Below are positions 27,537-36,367 of a DNA stretch of 59,785 nucleotides, one piece after another. Every line of letters starts with the position of its first letter. The stretch's first letter is position 1. This DNA is from Yoonia sp. (GTDB taxonomy: Bacteria > Pseudomonadota > Alphaproteobacteria > Rhodobacterales > Rhodobacteraceae): assembly GCF_017854565.1 (NCBI RefSeq), contig NZ_JAFMHJ010000019.1, positions 1-59,785 of the forward strand, given 5' to 3'. The position numbers and the translations under genes were made by a program. Under the pieces are notes generated by a model. It was not told the DNA's origin and did not search any database. It saw only the letters and a program-made list of their open reading frames with translations.

Positions 27537-28547
27537 ATGGATTTCTTAAACGCCCTTGTGGCTCTTGCCAACTTCGTCATCGTGCCGGGCCTTGCCTACG
27601 GTGCCCAGCTTGCCATCGGCGCATTGGGCGTGACCCTGATCTACGGAATTTTGCGATTTTCGAACTTTGCACATGGCGACACAATGGCCTTTGGCACCGC
27701 CATGACGATCAAATTCACGGGCCTGCTTCTGGCGCTTGGCATTACATTTGGCCCCTTGCCGACGGCCCTTCTCGCCCTGCCCTTTGGGATCGCGGCAACC
27801 TGCCTGCTGGTCTTGTTCATTGATTGGCTGGTCTACCAGTTTTACCGCGACCAAAAGGCATCGCCGGTTATTCTGGTGATCGTGTCGATGGGTGTGATGT
27901 TCGTGATGAATGGCGTTGTCCGGTTTGCCATCGGGGTCCAGGACATCCGTTTTGCGGATGGCGAGCGTTTTATAATAACTGCCCGGGACTTTAAGACGAT
28001 GACCGGCCTCGACGAAGGTCTTGCGATCAAGACCACACAGGCGATCACAGTGGTGGTGGCTGTTGTGGTCGTCGCGCTTCTGTTTTGGTTTTTGAACAAG
28101 ACCCGCACCGGTAAATCCATGCGGGCTTTTTCGGACAATGAAGATTTGGCGCTGCTGTCAGGTATCAACCCCGACAAGGTGGTCAAGGTCACCTGGATCC
28201 TCGTCGCAGCACTCGCCACGACCGCCGGAGTGCTCTACGGGCTTGATAAGTCTTTCAAGGCCTTCACCTATTTCCAACTTCTGCTGCCTATCTTCGCGTC
28301 GGCCATCGTTGGTGGCCTTGGCAGTCCGTTGGGTGCCATCGCAGGCGGCTTCGTAATCGCCTTCAGCGAGGTAACGATTACCTACGCATGGAAAAAAGTG
28401 CTGGTTTATCTGATGCCAAGCAACCTTGAGCCGGACGCGCTCGTTCAGTTGCTGTCCACCGACTATAAATTTGCCGTCAGCTTTGCGATCTTGATTGTCG
28501 TATTGTTGTTCAAACCGACCGGCCTTTTCAAGGGACAATCCGTATGA
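27537..28547 (+). CDS. Branched-chain amino acid ABC transporter permease LivH
   Basis: 336 residues, eight or so membrane helices of the LivH family. The start of the core reads GAQLAIGALGVTLIYGILRFSNFAHGDTMAFG, the family hallmark, and the C-terminal part holds the ATPase-contact loop (RAFSDNEDLALLSGINPDKVV) and FASAIVGGLGSPLGAIAGGFVIAFSE. It lies 55 bases after livF and its stop overlaps the livM ATG. Confidence 0.93.
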   Translation: MDFLNALVALANFVIVPGLAYGAQLAIGALGVTLIYGILRFSNFAHGDTMAFGTAMTIKFTGLLLALGITFGPLPTALLALPFGIAATCLLVLFIDWLVYQFYRDQKASPVILVIVSMGVMFVMNGVVRFAIGVQDIRFADGERFIITARDFKTMTGLDEGLAIKTTQAITVVVAVVVVALLFWFLNKTRTGKSMRAFSDNEDLALLSGINPDKVVKVTWILVAALATTAGVLYGLDKSFKAFTYFQLLLPIFASAIVGGLGSPLGAIAGGFVIAFSEVTITYAWKKVLVYLMPSNLEPDALVQLLSTDYKFAVSFAILIVVLLFKPTGLFKGQSV

Positions 28548-29890
28548 ACCCCGCACTGAAAAATTCCCTTCTTTTCGGCTTTGTCGGTCTGCTGATCATT
28601 GGCACCGGTATGGTCCAAGGCTGGAACTCTGCGCTCTTGATCGTGAACATGGGCCTGATTTCGGCCATCATGGCGTTGGGCGTAAACTTGCAGTGGGGCT
28701 TTGCCGGCCTGTTCAACATCGGGATCATGGGGTTCGTGGCTCTTGGCGGGCTTGCCACGGTTGTCGTGGCGATGCCGCCGGTAGGCGAGGCATGGTCCGC
28801 AGGCGGCCTGCGGGTGATCCTTGGCTTGATGATGGGCGCGGGCACTGTGATTGCAGCGGTATTTGCGCAAAAACGTCTCAAGGGGCGCAGGCGCACCTTG
28901 GTCACCATTGCTATCCTGATCGTTGGTTTTTTCATCTTTCGAGCTGTATTTGACGGCGGTGTGAACGCGATCGAAGCGGTTAATCCTGCATCAACCGGCT
29001 ATCTGGGCGGGCTTAACTTCGGGGCGCAGATGCGTGCGCCAAGTGATTTGCCGCAACCCGATCTGTTCATCCTGCTCTCTTGGCCCGTTGGCGGCCTGTT
29101 TGCGGCTGGGGCTGCCTGGATCATTGGCAAAACCGCACTGGGTCTGCGTTCTGACTATTTGGCGATTGCCACCTTGGGGATTGCCGAAATCATCATCGCC
29201 GTGATGAAGAACGAAGACTGGCTCGCGCGCGGCGTGAAGAACGTGATCGGCCTGCCACGGCCCGTCCCCTACGAGGTCACACTCCAGCAAGACCCTTCGT
29301 TTGTTGAACGCGCCGCAGGTCTGGGGCTTGATCCGGTAACGGCCTCAACACTCTATACAAAGCTTGGCTATGCGGTCTTGTTTACCATTGTCTTGCTCAT
29401 ACTGCTTTGGCTGGCACAAAAGGCCCTCAACAGCCCGTGGGGCCGGATGATGCGCGCGATCCGCGACAACGAGGTCGCGGCCGAGGCGATGGGCAAAGAT
29501 GTGACCGCACGCCACCTGCAAATTTTCATTCTTGGCTCTGCGATCTGTGGCATTGCGGGTGCGATGATGACGACGCTGGACGGTCAATTGACGCCGGGCA
29601 CCTATCAGCCACTGCGCTTTACCTTCCTGATCTGGGTGATGGTTATCGTCGGCGGCTCTGGCAACAACTTCGGTGCGGTGCTGGGCGGTTTTCTGGTCTG
29701 GTGGCTCTGGGTTGAGGTGGAACCGATCGGGCTTGGTCTGATGAACCTGCTCAGCAGTGGCTTGGAAGACGGCAGTGCGCTCAAACTCGGTATGATCGAG
29801 TCGGCGGCACACATGCGGCTCCTCACGATGGGCGTGGTGTTGTTGCTGGTACTGCGATTTAGCCCACGCGGGTTGATCCCCGAACGCTAG
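28544..29890 (+). CDS. Branched-chain amino acid ABC transporter permease LivM
   Basis: 448 residues, about ten membrane helices. The family blocks are ALGVNLQWGFAGLFNIGIMGFVALGG near residue 45, LRSDYLAIATLGIAEIIIAVMKNEDWLARG near 200, and RAIRDNEVAAEAMGKDVTARHLQIFILG for ATPase contact. It partners LivH. The gene is longer than E. coli LivM-type proteins of minimal size because of an extra hydrophobic pair near residues 85-130. Confidence 0.93.
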   Translation: MNPALKNSLLFGFVGLLIIGTGMVQGWNSALLIVNMGLISAIMALGVNLQWGFAGLFNIGIMGFVALGGLATVVVAMPPVGEAWSAGGLRVILGLMMGAGTVIAAVFAQKRLKGRRRTLVTIAILIVGFFIFRAVFDGGVNAIEAVNPASTGYLGGLNFGAQMRAPSDLPQPDLFILLSWPVGGLFAAGAAWIIGKTALGLRSDYLAIATLGIAEIIIAVMKNEDWLARGVKNVIGLPRPVPYEVTLQQDPSFVERAAGLGLDPVTASTLYTKLGYAVLFTIVLLILLWLAQKALNSPWGRMMRAIRDNEVAAEAMGKDVTARHLQIFILGSAICGIAGAMMTTLDGQLTPGTYQPLRFTFLIWVMVIVGGSGNNFGAVLGGFLVWWLWVEVEPIGLGLMNLLSSGLEDGSALKLGMIESAAHMRLLTMGVVLLLVLRFSPRGLIPER

Positions 29891-29900
29891 CTTGTTCTTA

Positions 29901-29929
29901 CCGTCCGCCTTGCTACAAGGGGCGGACGG
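29901..29929 (+). terminator. Hairpin after livM
   Basis: CCGTCCGCC (29901-29909) pairs with GGCGGACGG (29921-29929), with additional CTT/AAG pairing inside. It lies 10 bases after the livM stop and just before the acylase ATG. There is no T-run, so it may terminate partially or mark the operon 3' end. Confidence 0.5.
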
Positions 29930-29934
29930 GAAAC

Positions 29935-32409
29935 ATGGGGAACAATATGGCACTGATCTTTCGCTGGCTGGTGCGGCTGGCAACGACTTTGATCGTTCTG
30001 TCCGTTGCGGTGTTTGTGCTGGGCTATTATTTCGCCGCGCGATCCTTGCCCGATTACAACGCCCAAAGCACCGTCGCTGGCATTGGTGCCCCGGTCGAGA
30101 TTGTGCGCGACAATGCAAATGTGCCACATATCTTTGGTGCCACTGATGATGATGTCTATTTCGCGCTTGGCTATGCCCATGCACAGGACCGCCTTTGGCA
30201 GATGACAATGCTGCGGCGCACCGCACAGGGCCGTCTGTCGGAACTGTTTGGGACGCGCACGGTCGGTATTGACGAAGTCCTGCGCCGCTTTGACTTGTAC
30301 ACGCTCGCCGTGTCGTCGGTCGCGGCACAGGATGACCAGACCAAAGCGGCGCTGACAGCCTATTCCGGCGGCGTAAATGCCTGGCTCGCCGAGGTGAACA
30401 ACGGCGCGCGCGGTCGCGGTGCGCCGGAAATGTGGCTATTCAACCATCCCATTGCGCCTTGGCAACCCGCCGATTCCCTTGCGATTCTGAAACTGATGGC
30501 CTTGCAATTGACGTCGCATCTGGAAAATGAAGTCTTGCGCGCGCGGACATCGCTGCTGATCGGGAATGACAGGCTGAAAGACATCATGCCTGATGATCCG
30601 ACCACCGGGGTTGCGGCACTGCCTGCCTACGCCAGCCTGATACATGACGTACCGATCTATGCCGAAAACACCCGTATGCCATTTGATCCGCTCTCGCCGA
30701 TCAAGCCTATTGAACTCGCTGGGGCATCCAATGCATGGGCTGCCAATGCCCAGCGATCCGCGCGCGGTGCCACGCTTTTGGCGAATGATCCGCATTTGGG
30801 TCTGACGGCGCCGACAATCTGGTATCTTGCCCGGCTAGAGCTGTCGTCGGGCGGCGTTATCGGCGGGACCATTCCCGGCATGCCGGTGGTTTTGTCGGGC
30901 CGCAGCGCCGATCTTGGTTGGGGTCTGACATCTGCTTACGTTGACGATCAGGATGTTTTGATCGAGGAAGTCAATCCAACCAACCCAAACGAATACCGCA
31001 GCCCCGATGGTTGGGTTCCATTTCGCAGTCGTGACAGCATCATCACCGTCAAAGGCGCGCCCGCCGTGACGCTCCGCTTGCGGTGGACCGCCAATGGGCC
31101 TGTGATGCCCGCCAGCCAGTTTGACCTTGGCACGATCACGCCACAGGGCCACGTCACCGCTATCGCCTGGAGCGCACTGTCAGACCGCGACCCCAGCATG
31201 TCATCGGCCATGGCGATTATGCGCGCGCGTACTGTCGACTCTGCGATTGCTGCGGGCGAAACCTATATTGCGCCAGCGCAGAATTTGACCCTTGCGGATC
31301 GCAACCGGATTGCCATGAAAACCATCGGCGCCCTGCCCGCACGCGACGCCCAGCATCAAAGTCAGGGGCGGTTCCCATCATACGGGTATTTACCTGAAAA
31401 CCGCTGGCAGGGCCGGTTTCCCTATAGCGCCAATCCAGAATTCAGGGACCCCGAAGGCGGCATTATCGGCAATACCAACAACAAAACGGTCGACCGGCCC
31501 TTTCCATTGCATGTCTCGTACCGCTGGGGCGACACGCAGCGGGTCAATCGTTGGCGTCGGCTGATGCAGGCACGCGAAGTACATACGCGCGACAGCTTCA
31601 TCGAGGCGCAGCTTGATACCGTCAGCTTTACCGCGCGGAGCCTGCTGACATTGATGGGGGCCAACCTGTGGTACACCGGCGACGCAGCACCCGACGGAAC
31701 GCCCGAACGACGGCGCCAGATCGCGCTTGATCTGTTATCAGCCTGGAACGGCGAGATGAACGAACATTTGCCAGAGCCCCTGATCTACGCGGCGTGGCTC
31801 CGCGAATTTCACAAACGGCTCATCCGCGATGAACTTGGGCCGCTTGCGCCCGAATTCACCCATGCCGACCCTGTGTTCATCGAGCGGGTCCTGCGTGACA
31901 TCGACGATGCCGACGTATGGTGCGATGTCATCCAGTCGGCCCCGGTCGAGACCTGCACAGACATCGCCCGGCAGTCGCTGGACGATGCGCTGATCTGGAT
32001 CATGGAACACCACGGCGCCGCGATAGAGGCAGTGCGCTGGGGCGACGCCCATCAGGCCACCCATGACCACCCGGTTCTGGGTGACACGCCGCTGTTGAAC
32101 TGGTTCGTGAATATCCGGCAATCCACCAGTGGTGGCGATCACACATTGCAACGCGGCCGGACATCGGGCACCGGCCCTGCTCCGTTTCAGAACGTGCACG
32201 CCGCCGGATATCGCGGCGTCTATGATTTCGCCGACCCTGGCAGTTCTGTTTTTGTGACGGCAACCGGTCAGTCGGGCCATCCGCTGTCGCGCTACTACGA
32301 CAATCTTGGCGAACTGTGGCGTCGCGGTGAATATATCCCGATGTCGCTTGATCCTGAACTGGCACGTGCCGCAGCCGTTGGTGTGACATGGCTACGGCCA
32401 GCCAACTGA
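29935..32409 (+). CDS. Penicillin acylase family protein (Ntn hydrolase)
   Basis: 824 residues. An N-terminal hydrophobic helix (about 8-33) serves as signal or anchor. The alpha-subunit part contains VPHIFGATDDDVYFALGYAHAQDRLWQM, a strong family marker. The spacer ends at LAGASNAWA, where Ser265 would become the N-terminal nucleophile after self-cleavage, followed by ARGATLLANDPHLGL and GGTIPGMPVVLSGRSADLGWGLT. Near the end are TSGGDHTLQRG and SVFVTATGQSGHPLSRYYD. Family members cleave penicillins, N-acyl homoserine lactones or other amides; the substrate here is unknown. ATG 29947 with GGGGA before it is an alternative start. Confidence 0.9.
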   Translation: MGNNMALIFRWLVRLATTLIVLSVAVFVLGYYFAARSLPDYNAQSTVAGIGAPVEIVRDNANVPHIFGATDDDVYFALGYAHAQDRLWQMTMLRRTAQGRLSELFGTRTVGIDEVLRRFDLYTLAVSSVAAQDDQTKAALTAYSGGVNAWLAEVNNGARGRGAPEMWLFNHPIAPWQPADSLAILKLMALQLTSHLENEVLRARTSLLIGNDRLKDIMPDDPTTGVAALPAYASLIHDVPIYAENTRMPFDPLSPIKPIELAGASNAWAANAQRSARGATLLANDPHLGLTAPTIWYLARLELSSGGVIGGTIPGMPVVLSGRSADLGWGLTSAYVDDQDVLIEEVNPTNPNEYRSPDGWVPFRSRDSIITVKGAPAVTLRLRWTANGPVMPASQFDLGTITPQGHVTAIAWSALSDRDPSMSSAMAIMRARTVDSAIAAGETYIAPAQNLTLADRNRIAMKTIGALPARDAQHQSQGRFPSYGYLPENRWQGRFPYSANPEFRDPEGGIIGNTNNKTVDRPFPLHVSYRWGDTQRVNRWRRLMQAREVHTRDSFIEAQLDTVSFTARSLLTLMGANLWYTGDAAPDGTPERRRQIALDLLSAWNGEMNEHLPEPLIYAAWLREFHKRLIRDELGPLAPEFTHADPVFIERVLRDIDDADVWCDVIQSAPVETCTDIARQSLDDALIWIMEHHGAAIEAVRWGDAHQATHDHPVLGDTPLLNWFVNIRQSTSGGDHTLQRGRTSGTGPAPFQNVHAAGYRGVYDFADPGSSVFVTATGQSGHPLSRYYDNLGELWRRGEYIPMSLDPELARAAAVGVTWLRPAN

Positions 32410-32464
32410 TTGTTCGTCTCCGTTAACGATTACGTAAGGTTTTTGCCGCTATTCATGTCTGACC

Positions 32465-33214
32465 ATGCGTCAGTCATTGCTCATCCCCAAAGCCATTCCT
32501 TGGTTCGCGATCAGGCGGACCTGCGATTATGTGCTGAAACCGGGCGCAATCATGGTGGCTATCCATCTCCTGACATTTTTGTTTGAAGCTATTATCGTTG
32601 GGCCTGAGCATATGCTGCCGTTTGGCCAGCGGTTTTTGTTGTCCAACCTTGTGGCGGCACCGTTTGTTGGGGTCGCTTTCGTGCTTTTTACGTATCTGGA
32701 TCGTCTGCAGCTAAAACTGGCCACGCTGGCCATGACCGATTTCCTGACGGAACTACCGAACCGCCGTGCCTTTCTTGAAAGAAGTACCGAAGCGGCAAGC
32801 GGCTACCTGCTTGTCATCGACGCTGATCATTTCAAGCTGATCAACGATACATACGGGCACGCCGCAGGTGATGCCTGCCTGCAGGCCATCGCGGACCAGT
32901 TGCGCAACATTACACGCGACACTGACATCATCGGTCGGATCGGCGGTGAAGAATTCGCTTCGTTCCTGCCCAATGCCACGGAACGGCAGGTTAGCGCCTT
33001 GGCCAAACGGCTCACCAGACCAATTATCGTTCCCATCGAAGACCATCCAATTCCGGTGAAACTGACGTTATCTTTGGGCGCCTCACTGCGGCGCAAGGAC
33101 GAGACGAACGAAAACGCATTTAAGCGCGCGGATAGTGCACTTTACGTCGCCAAGAACACCGGTCGGGGTCGGTTGGTATTTTGGACCCCGGCCATGCAGG
33201 AATGCGCGGCCTGA
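32465..33214 (+). CDS. Diguanylate cyclase with two N-terminal membrane helices
   Basis: 249 residues. Two hydrophobic helices (about 28-46 and 55-78) form the membrane part. The GGDEF domain follows (from MTDFLTELPNRRAFL) with the active-site motif GGEEF at residues 160-164, intact, and an inhibitory RxxD site (RDTD) five residues before it, so product feedback by c-di-GMP is expected. No EAL domain. An imperfect CtrA-like sequence (TTAAC at 32423 with GTAA at 32434) lies upstream. The gene converges on hflX with only 6 bases between the stops. Confidence 0.93.
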   Translation: MRQSLLIPKAIPWFAIRRTCDYVLKPGAIMVAIHLLTFLFEAIIVGPEHMLPFGQRFLLSNLVAAPFVGVAFVLFTYLDRLQLKLATLAMTDFLTELPNRRAFLERSTEAASGYLLVIDADHFKLINDTYGHAAGDACLQAIADQLRNITRDTDIIGRIGGEEFASFLPNATERQVSALAKRLTRPIIVPIEDHPIPVKLTLSLGASLRRKDETNENAFKRADSALYVAKNTGRGRLVFWTPAMQECAA

Positions 33215-33220
33215 TCGCAC

Positions 33221-34492
33221 CTACAACCGCGCAAAACGTTCCTTTTGCAGCGCCGTCCAAAGCACTTTGATGACATACCCATCATCGGTCGGCAGTTCGT
33301 CAGTGACAATACCCGCGTCAAACAGCCAAGCCCGCTTGCGCCCCTCACCAAAACCGATGGTCAGCACCTCTGCGGTACGCGGGTCCCGCAACTTTTCTGA
33401 TATCGCATCAAGGAGCGCATCAATGCCTTCACCTGTCACTGCAGAGGTCGCAAAGATCGTATCTTTACGCTCAGCCGTGACAACAACAGACGCCCGGTCT
33501 TCATCGTCCAACAGGTCAATCTTGTTCCAAACCTCCAGCATTGGGGCGTCTTCCGGTACACCAAGACTGCGCAAAATCGCAGTGACATCCTGTGCCTGCT
33601 CATCACTTTGCGCGTGACTGATGTCGCGGACATGCACGATCAGATCGGCATCCAAGACCTCTTCCAACGTGGCGCGGAATGCAGCGACTAGTTCTGTCGG
33701 CAAATCGCTGATGAAACCCACCGTGTCGGACATGATCACCTCATCTCCGGCAGGTAACACGATCTTGCGCATCGTTGGGTCGAGCGTCGCAAACAGCATG
33801 TCCTTGACAAAAACATCTGCCCCGGTCAGCCGGTTGAACAAAGTGGATTTCCCGGCATTGGTATAGCCAACAAGCGCGACGATCGGGAACGGCACCTTGG
33901 CACGTCCCGCGCGATGCAAAGCCCGCGTTTTGACAACCTTGGCCAATTGCCGGCGCAAACTGCCCAGTTGGTCATCAATTGCACGGCGGTCCGCTTCGAT
34001 CTGTGTCTCGCCGGGGCCACCCACAAACCCCAATCCACCGCGTTGGCGTTCAAGGTGGGTCCAGGCACGCACCAGACGCGTCCGCTGATAAGACAGCGCC
34101 GCCATTTCGACTTGCAACACACCTTCAGACGTCCGCGCCCGATCACTGAAGATTTCCAGGATCAACCCTGTACGATCCAGCACCTTGACGCTCCAGGCTT
34201 TTTCAAGGTTCCGCTGCTGCACCGGGCTGACCGGGCCGTCGATCAGCACCAGTTCCACCTCGGCTTGCGACATCGCCAGGCGCAGCTCTTCTATCTTGCC
34301 TTTGCCAAATAACATGCCGGCACGCATGCGCGGCAATCGCACGACCGTGGCCCCCACAACCTCTAGGTTGGGCAGCGCGGCGGCAAGCGCCACAGCTTCT
34401 TCCAGCGCAGGCTCGGATGCTCTGCGGCTTTGGTCGGACTTGAGCTCGGGGTGCAGCACCCAGGCCCGTGTTCTGGGCCTATCGTGTTCCAT
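33221..34492 (-). CDS. hflX: GTPase HflX
   Basis: 423 residues. The N-terminal HflX domain has MRAGMLFGKGKIEEL and the glycine-rich linker LGFVGGPGETQIEADRR. The G domain shows G1 GYTNAGKSTLFN, G3 DTVGFISDLP and G4 NKID. HflX binds ribosomes, including stalled or split 50S subunits. It follows hfq with only 5 bases between, the usual hfq-hflX arrangement. Confidence 0.96.
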   Translation of the reverse strand: MEHDRPRTRAWVLHPELKSDQSRRASEPALEEAVALAAALPNLEVVGATVVRLPRMRAGMLFGKGKIEELRLAMSQAEVELVLIDGPVSPVQQRNLEKAWSVKVLDRTGLILEIFSDRARTSEGVLQVEMAALSYQRTRLVRAWTHLERQRGGLGFVGGPGETQIEADRRAIDDQLGSLRRQLAKVVKTRALHRAGRAKVPFPIVALVGYTNAGKSTLFNRLTGADVFVKDMLFATLDPTMRKIVLPAGDEVIMSDTVGFISDLPTELVAAFRATLEEVLDADLIVHVRDISHAQSDEQAQDVTAILRSLGVPEDAPMLEVWNKIDLLDDEDRASVVVTAERKDTIFATSAVTGEGIDALLDAISEKLRDPRTAEVLTIGFGEGRKRAWLFDAGIVTDELPTDDGYVIKVLWTALQKERFARL

Positions 34493-34497
34493 GGCGA

Positions 34498-34731
34498 TTA
34501 TTCTTCGCCTTCATACAGGCTTATGGGCTGAGCCGGCATGATTGTCGAAATCGCACTCTTATACACAAGCTGGGACTGACCATCGCGGCGCAAAAGCACA
34601 CAAAAGCTGTCAAACCACGTGATAACACCCTGCAATTTCACACCATTAACCAGAAAGATCGTCACAGGCACCTTCGTCTTGCGGACATGGTTCAGAAAAG
34701 CATCTTGAAGATTTGCCTTATCGGCAGCCAT
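34498..34731 (-). CDS. hfq: RNA chaperone Hfq
   Basis: 77 residues, with Sm1 ([20 protein letters not shown], then [23 protein letters not shown]) and Sm2 ([13 protein letters not shown]) motifs. YKSAISTI matches the usual YKHAISTI with Ser in place of the His that lines the proximal RNA-binding pore. The C-terminal tail is short, as in most alphaproteobacterial Hfq. A homohexamer matching small RNAs with mRNAs. It lies between trkH and hflX. Confidence 0.97.
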   Translation of the reverse strand: MAADKANLQDAFLNHVRKTKVPVTIFLVNGVKLQGVITWFDSFCVLLRRDGQSQLVYKSAISTIMPAQPISLYEGEE

Positions 34732-34846
34732 AACGGACCCCTTTTTTTGTTCTTGCGGCCGCGTATCGGCCCCCCGTGTTCATCTTGTAGTATGTCGCGC
34801 CCTTTCAGGACTTTCCAGCCCAAAATAACTGCGTTCTTTCAGGGCA

Positions 34847-36367
34847 CTACCGACGCCAGATTTCGGGATTAAACAGCGCGATGATTGCCAGCGTTTCAAG
34901 ACGTCCAAGCACCATCGCTGCGGCAAGGACAATCTTTGCTGCATCAGGGATGCCGGAATACGAAATCGGCGTCTCAGCCGCGACAGCGGCCAGTGGCCCC
35001 GTGGTCGACAGCGCCGAAACAGCCAGCACCATTGATGTCTCAAACTGAACACCCGTCAGCGACAGCAGCAGCATGACAACAGCAATGCTGATCGCAAACA
35101 GCATAAAGAATATCCAGGAAATATAGGCACCCTGCTTGCGAATCCGTCGCGCCTCACGGCCACCACCACCAACGGATGAAGGATGCACCAACCGTTCCTG
35201 CTCGCGCTGGCCGTGCCGGAAAAGCGCGTAGATACGCAGCAGTTTCACACCGCCTGCCGTGGTCGCCACACCGCCACCAATCAGGGCCAGACCGATCAGA
35301 AACAGGCCCGGTGTCTCAAGTCCGGACCAGTTCGCGGCCCCGCCCCAGTAGTGCGATTCAAAACCTGTGGTCGTCAGAAACGACGTGACCGTAAACAAGG
35401 CCCCCCAAAGCGCCTGCCAACTGGCACCTAGGTTTGTTCCCGATGGACTATCAGCGGCACCGACAAAGTGCCTGATGAACAAAAGGGCCGTCACAGACCC
35501 GATCAGGAAGATCGCTGTCAAAAACTCCGGGTCGCGGCGCAGTCCCTGCCCGGCCTCGCCAATCAAACCACGGCTGAACGTCAGTCGTGAAAGCGCAAAT
35601 GCGAAAAAGACAAAGACCAACAGTTCGCCCCAGAACCGCGATGCTGCGTAGTAAAGACCCCCAATCGGCGAGATCCCCGACGTCGAAAGCGTCGACATCG
35701 CATGGCACAGCGCGATGTACGGAAACTCGCCCATGATGACCAAGCCGACCCAAAGCAAAAACGTCAACCCAACATAGATGGGCGTCAGCGACAGCGTGTA
35801 GCGCACCATCCGTTCAGACGGATCAGCAATGCGTGCGATTTGCGTGAACGATGTACTGGACCCTTTGCCGATATTGGTCGTCGCGCGCACCTCAAAACCA
35901 CCAAGGTTCATGGGCGCAAAAATCGACACCGCCGTCACCCAGACCAACAAGCCGCCCAGCCAACCCACGAGCGCCCGCCACAAGTGCAGTGAGGGGGTCA
36001 GCCGACCGGCGTTCTCATAGACAGAGGCCCCCGTGGTGGTGAAACTCGATACCATCTCAAACCACGCATCAAGATAGGTCGTATTGCCGACGGCCTCATA
36101 GAATGGCACCGCGAATATCATCGGCAATAGCGTAAAGGCGGACAGCAAACCGATTAATTGACTGCGCGCGACGTTTTGCGGTGCATATCCGGCCGTCGTC
36201 AAACCAACAATCAGCGTCAGGATTGAAAACAGGATAAACCCATAGAAGAACACGCGCATTGTGTTGAAGTCTTCCATGATGGCGCCGTGGATTGCGGGCA
36301 CGATCATCGCAATCGCGCCAAGTCCCATCAGGACCACGAAAAAAGGCAGGCGCGTGATCCAACCCAT
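34847..36367 (-). CDS. trkH: Potassium uptake protein TrkH family
   Basis: 506 residues with about ten membrane helices and four selectivity-loop repeats: SFTTTGASVYENA, MSTLSTSGISPIGG, SFLTTTGFESH and ALSTTGPLAAVA, each with the TTG/TSG-type filter. It is the channel subunit of Trk-type K+ uptake. The ATG overlaps the trkA stop (ATGA), so the two are coupled. The 115 bases to hfq contain no convincing terminator. Confidence 0.95.
   Translation of the reverse strand: MGWITRLPFFVVLMGLGAIAMIVPAIHGAIMEDFNTMRVFFYGFILFSILTLIVGLTTAGYAPQNVARSQLIGLLSAFTLLPMIFAVPFYEAVGNTTYLDAWFEMVSSFTTTGASVYENAGRLTPSLHLWRALVGWLGGLLVWVTAVSIFAPMNLGGFEVRATTNIGKGSSTSFTQIARIADPSERMVRYTLSLTPIYVGLTFLLWVGLVIMGEFPYIALCHAMSTLSTSGISPIGGLYYAASRFWGELLVFVFFAFALSRLTFSRGLIGEAGQGLRRDPEFLTAIFLIGSVTALLFIRHFVGAADSPSGTNLGASWQALWGALFTVTSFLTTTGFESHYWGGAANWSGLETPGLFLIGLALIGGGVATTAGGVKLLRIYALFRHGQREQERLVHPSSVGGGGREARRIRKQGAYISWIFFMLFAISIAVVMLLLSLTGVQFETSMVLAVSALSTTGPLAAVAAETPISYSGIPDAAKIVLAAAMVLGRLETLAIIALFNPEIWRR

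Noticed and set aside
29345..30328. 327-codon minus-strand open frame across the livM/acylase junction
   Set aside because: It is antisense to two well supported genes and has low-complexity composition rich in Arg, Gln and His.
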